Shown here: positions 12,999 through 14,942 of the stretch, piece after piece
Layout: each line of letters begins with the position of its first letter
Numbering within the stretch: the stretch's first letter is position 1
From: Fusobacterium sp.
Lineage (GTDB): Bacteria > Fusobacteriota > Fusobacteriia > Fusobacteriales > Fusobacteriaceae
Length of the DNA: 14,942 nucleotides
Reading direction: 5' to 3'
Assembly: GCA_018457305.1 (NCBI GenBank)
Contig: JAGYHM010000018.1
Location: 1-14,942 of the forward strand
The notes under the pieces: model-generated
What the model saw: the letters and a program-made list of their open reading frames with translations, nothing else
Told to the model about the DNA's origin: nothing
The model's database searches: none
Made by a program: the position numbers and the translations under genes

Positions 12999-14174
12999 AT
13001 GAGCTGGTTTAGTCTTCAAGGAATTTTTATGATTTTAATTATTTCTATTCCTATTTTTTTAATATTATATGTAATCTTTCGAATTATAAAGAAAATTAAT
13101 ATCTTTTTTACTAAAAAATGTTTTATTTGTGGAATAAATGGAGGGTGGTATAAAATCTCAGGAGGTTTTATTTGTAAAAAATGTATTAGGTTATGTGAAA
13201 TTAAATATAGAAATAAGAAAAAGTGTCGTCCTCTATCTAGAGAAGAAATAAGAATTTCAATAGAAAAAGAAAAAGAAAGAGTAGAAAAAGTAAGGGAAAG
13301 AATTAGGATGCTAAATCAAGAAAAACATGAAGAAGAAGAAAAAGTTAAAAAGATAAAGGAAGAAAAAATTAGAAGAAAAAAAGAAGAAAAAGAACAGAAA
13401 AAAAAGGATAAAAAAGTTAGAGAAGAAAAAATAAAGGAGGAAAAACAGAAGGTAAGAGAGGAGAAAATTAGAATTAAAAAAGAAAAAGAAAAGAAGATAA
13501 AGGCGGAGAAAGAGAAGAAGATAAAGGAAGAAGAAGAAAAGAGGAAAGAAGAAGAAAAAATAAAAAAGAAAAAAGAAGAAGAAATAAAAAAATTTAAAAT
13601 TACTAAGGTAGTAGAGGGATTTGATAAAAAAATTCTTGTGGCTTTCGATAATGAAAGTAAGAAAATTATGATTTATAAGTATATTTCTAGAAAAGAAATT
13701 GAGAAATATATATATAGTTACTATGACATTGTCAAGTGTAGTTTTAGAGAAGGACCTGTAGAAGTAAAAAATAATAATAATACAGGAGATATATTACTTG
13801 GAGCTGCAGCTTTTGGAACTAAAGGAGCAGTACTTGGAAGTATGATGGGAAGTAATGTTCAAAAAAAGACTATAACTAATATGTATGTAAGAATAGTTCT
13901 AAAAATATCTGGAGAATTAAAATATGATTTTATTAATATCATAAATTTTAAGACAACAGTTGGTTCTAGTAGTTATAATATAGGAAAAAATACAGGAGAA
14001 AAAATAATTGATATTTTAGAAGATATAATTAAAGAACAAAAAAAAGAAAGTAAACAAATAAATTCTTCATTATCTATACCCGATGAGATTCTAAAATATA
14101 AAACTTTATTAGAACAAAGAATAATAACACAAGAAGAATTTGATAAAAAGAAAAAAGAATTACTAAATTTATAG
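12999..14174 (+). CDS. Zinc-ribbon, coiled-coil, SHOCT-domain membrane protein
   Basis: An N-terminal membrane helix (about residues 9-30) is followed by a zinc ribbon with Cys41, Cys44, Cys59 and Cys62 (CFIC and CKKC). Residues of about 85-205 form a very Lys/Glu-rich coiled coil. A beta-rich domain (about 206-335) follows, with a glycine-rich turn (GDILLGAAAFGTKGAVLG). The C-terminal 30 residues (LKYKTLLEQRIITQEEFDKKKKELL) are a SHOCT domain, often an oligomerisation or interaction element. This plan resembles uncharacterised DUF4428/SHOCT proteins, so no biochemical role can be given. The ATG at 12999 is preferred because GGGGGG lies six bases before it; the in-frame ATG at 12981, giving 397 residues, has no good site. 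A 51-residue membrane protein precedes it. Confidence 0.82.
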   Translation: MSWFSLQGIFMILIISIPIFLILYVIFRIIKKINIFFTKKCFICGINGGWYKISGGFICKKCIRLCEIKYRNKKKCRPLSREEIRISIEKEKERVEKVRERIRMLNQEKHEEEEKVKKIKEEKIRRKKEEKEQKKKDKKVREEKIKEEKQKVREEKIRIKKEKEKKIKAEKEKKIKEEEEKRKEEEKIKKKKEEEIKKFKITKVVEGFDKKILVAFDNESKKIMIYKYISRKEIEKYIYSYYDIVKCSFREGPVEVKNNNNTGDILLGAAAFGTKGAVLGSMMGSNVQKKTITNMYVRIVLKISGELKYDFINIINFKTTVGSSSYNIGKNTGEKIIDILEDIIKEQKKESKQINSSLSIPDEILKYKTLLEQRIITQEEFDKKKKELLNL

Positions 14175-14220
14175 TTTCTATATAAAAAGATCAGAGTAAA
14201 TTAAAAAGGAGTGATTTAAT

Positions 14221-14727
14221 ATGAAAAAAATAGTATTTATTTTAAGTTTAATTTTTAGTATGAATTTGTTTTCATGGCAAATAAAAGAAAATGATTATCA
14301 AGAGTATTATAATTCAAAGATTGGATATGTAGTAGATTATCCAACAAAATATTTTGAATTTTTAGCTCATTCAAAAAATGGAAGAGAAATGCAAACCGAA
14401 AATGGAAAAGTGTATGTTTCGTTTTATGGAAGAAGTAATGATTATGATGGACCAACTATAGAGGATAAGTATAGGGAAGAACTTGAAAGACTAGGAGATG
14501 TTTCTTATAAATTTTTGGGGCAAGATACATATTCTATTTCATATACAAGAAATGGGAAAATTTATTTTAAAAAAGTTGCATGTAATAGAAATAATACAAC
14601 TTATGTAACTCTTTACTTTGTTTACGATAAAAAGTATAAGAAATTTATGAATTCAGTAATAAAAAGAATGGTAGATTCTTTAGTAATAGAATGTTGTTGT
14701 ATAGATTGTAAAATTTTATTATACTAA
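14221..14727 (+). CDS. Exported protein of unknown function, 168 residues
   Basis: The N-terminus is a standard signal peptide: MKK, a hydrophobic core IVFILSLIFSMNLF, then a likely cleavage after FS near residue 18. The mature part begins with a tyrosine-rich stretch and YYNSKIGYVVDYP, resembling small secreted proteins with a YxNxxxGYxxxYP start and an otherwise beta-rich body. The function is unknown. AAGGAGTGAT lies just before ATG 14221, and the gene follows the SHOCT protein by 46 bases, so they probably share a transcript. The last 13 residues are odd for an exported domain: IECCCIDCKILLY, with four cysteines. A frameshift near 14690 or a genuine cysteine tail are both possible. Confidence 0.8.
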   Translation: MKKIVFILSLIFSMNLFSWQIKENDYQEYYNSKIGYVVDYPTKYFEFLAHSKNGREMQTENGKVYVSFYGRSNDYDGPTIEDKYREELERLGDVSYKFLGQDTYSISYTRNGKIYFKKVACNRNNTTYVTLYFVYDKKYKKFMNSVIKRMVDSLVIECCCIDCKILLY

Positions 14728-14775
14728 AAAATTTATTTTCAACAAAGAAAAGGAGTGTGTGAAATTTTTTCTGTA

Positions 14776-14795
14776 AATTACCTTCTATGGTAATT
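14776..14795. terminator. Weak hairpin after the exported-protein gene
   Basis: AATTACC and GGTAATT pair perfectly around a six-base loop, followed by seven A and four T. It lies 49 bases after the stop. The missing direct T run makes it a weak terminator candidate on either strand. Confidence 0.3.
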
Positions 14796-14868
14796 AAAAA
14801 AATTTTAAAGTTAAAAAAATTCATACATTTATTTAACAAAATAATATAATAGATTTTTTAACATGTCA

Positions 14869-14895
14869 AGAACGCTCTCTTCAAGGGAGCGTTCT
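14869..14895. repeat. Long stem hairpin near the right end
   Basis: AGAACGCTCTCTT and AAGGGAGCGTTCT can pair over about twelve bases with one G-T pair and a tiny loop. AGAACGCTC and GAGCGTTCT match exactly. It lies 142 bases after the exported-protein stop and may be the operon terminator or a dispersed repeat, since CAAGGGAGC also occurs at 1801-1809. Only a short T stretch follows on either strand. Confidence 0.65.
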
Positions 14896-14942
14896 AAATT
14901 TATTGAGATTTTTCTTTAAAAATTAAATCTTTCTTTATACAT

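Noticed and set aside
14753..14798. Short frame after an AAGGAG at 14751
   Set aside because: The GTG frames there end after 5 to 12 codons, so the ribosome-binding-like sequence is probably chance.

Overview
The window looks like part of a draft contig from a Fusobacterium, most likely of the F. nucleatum/F. periodonticum group. That assignment is an inference from very AT-rich coding sequence, strong purine-rich ribosome binding sites, a Gram-negative envelope gene (kdsA) beside murE, and the mix of an H2O-forming NADH oxidase, a thiamine-precursor ABC transporter and a CtlX-type hydrolase. The first ~250 bases are unlike the rest: C-rich, homopolymer-ridden, with abutting NotI-like and ApaI-like sites. 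They read as a poor-quality or vector-derived contig end.

Layout. Bases 1-540 are the doubtful end, with a possible truncated gene start (minus strand, 337). Bases 638-2817 (minus) hold a thiamine-precursor uptake operon: consensus promoter, TPP riboswitch, terminator, an ABC permease that seems to start at AUU, then a ThiY-like lipoprotein. No ATPase gene is seen. Bases 2893-3626 (plus) carry two unknown small proteins. A CtlX-family guanidino-group hydrolase (minus) follows, then a membrane-anchored polysaccharide deacetylase and a membrane protein with a TrkA-C-like domain (plus). A cold-shock gene with a leader of about 170 nt (minus) is divergent from an NADH oxidase (plus). A small FAD/NAD(P)H oxidoreductase follows. 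Then come a repeat cluster, a DUF1858 redox-disulfide protein, and the murE-kdsA operon (all minus). The right end (plus) has a previously unlisted 51-residue membrane protein, a zinc-ribbon/coiled-coil/SHOCT protein and a small exported protein.

The most notable feature is a GC-rich two-hairpin repeat of 73-76 bp with three clear copies. Two lie just downstream of genes (558-630 and 8725-8800). The third (11660-11734) lies inside murE, where it is exactly 75 nt, keeps the frame and adds about 25 residues to an otherwise complete essential enzyme. All three copies can be read as the same peptide, close to RQRSLxSLxPxSARLGA. This resembles the protein-coding palindromic elements of Rickettsia in behaviour but not in evident sequence. 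A second family (20-bp perfect palindrome GTCGGGGC-GACA-GCCCCGAC) occurs once inside the thiamine operon and once at 9674-9693.

Promoters close to the TTGACA-N17-TATAAT consensus can be read directly for the riboswitch, DUF1858, csp, nox and oxidoreductase genes, so most single genes here appear to be their own transcription units. The envelope genes (murE-kdsA, polysaccharide deacetylase) and redox genes (nox, oxidoreductase, DUF1858) sit side by side, but nothing in the sequence ties them into one system.
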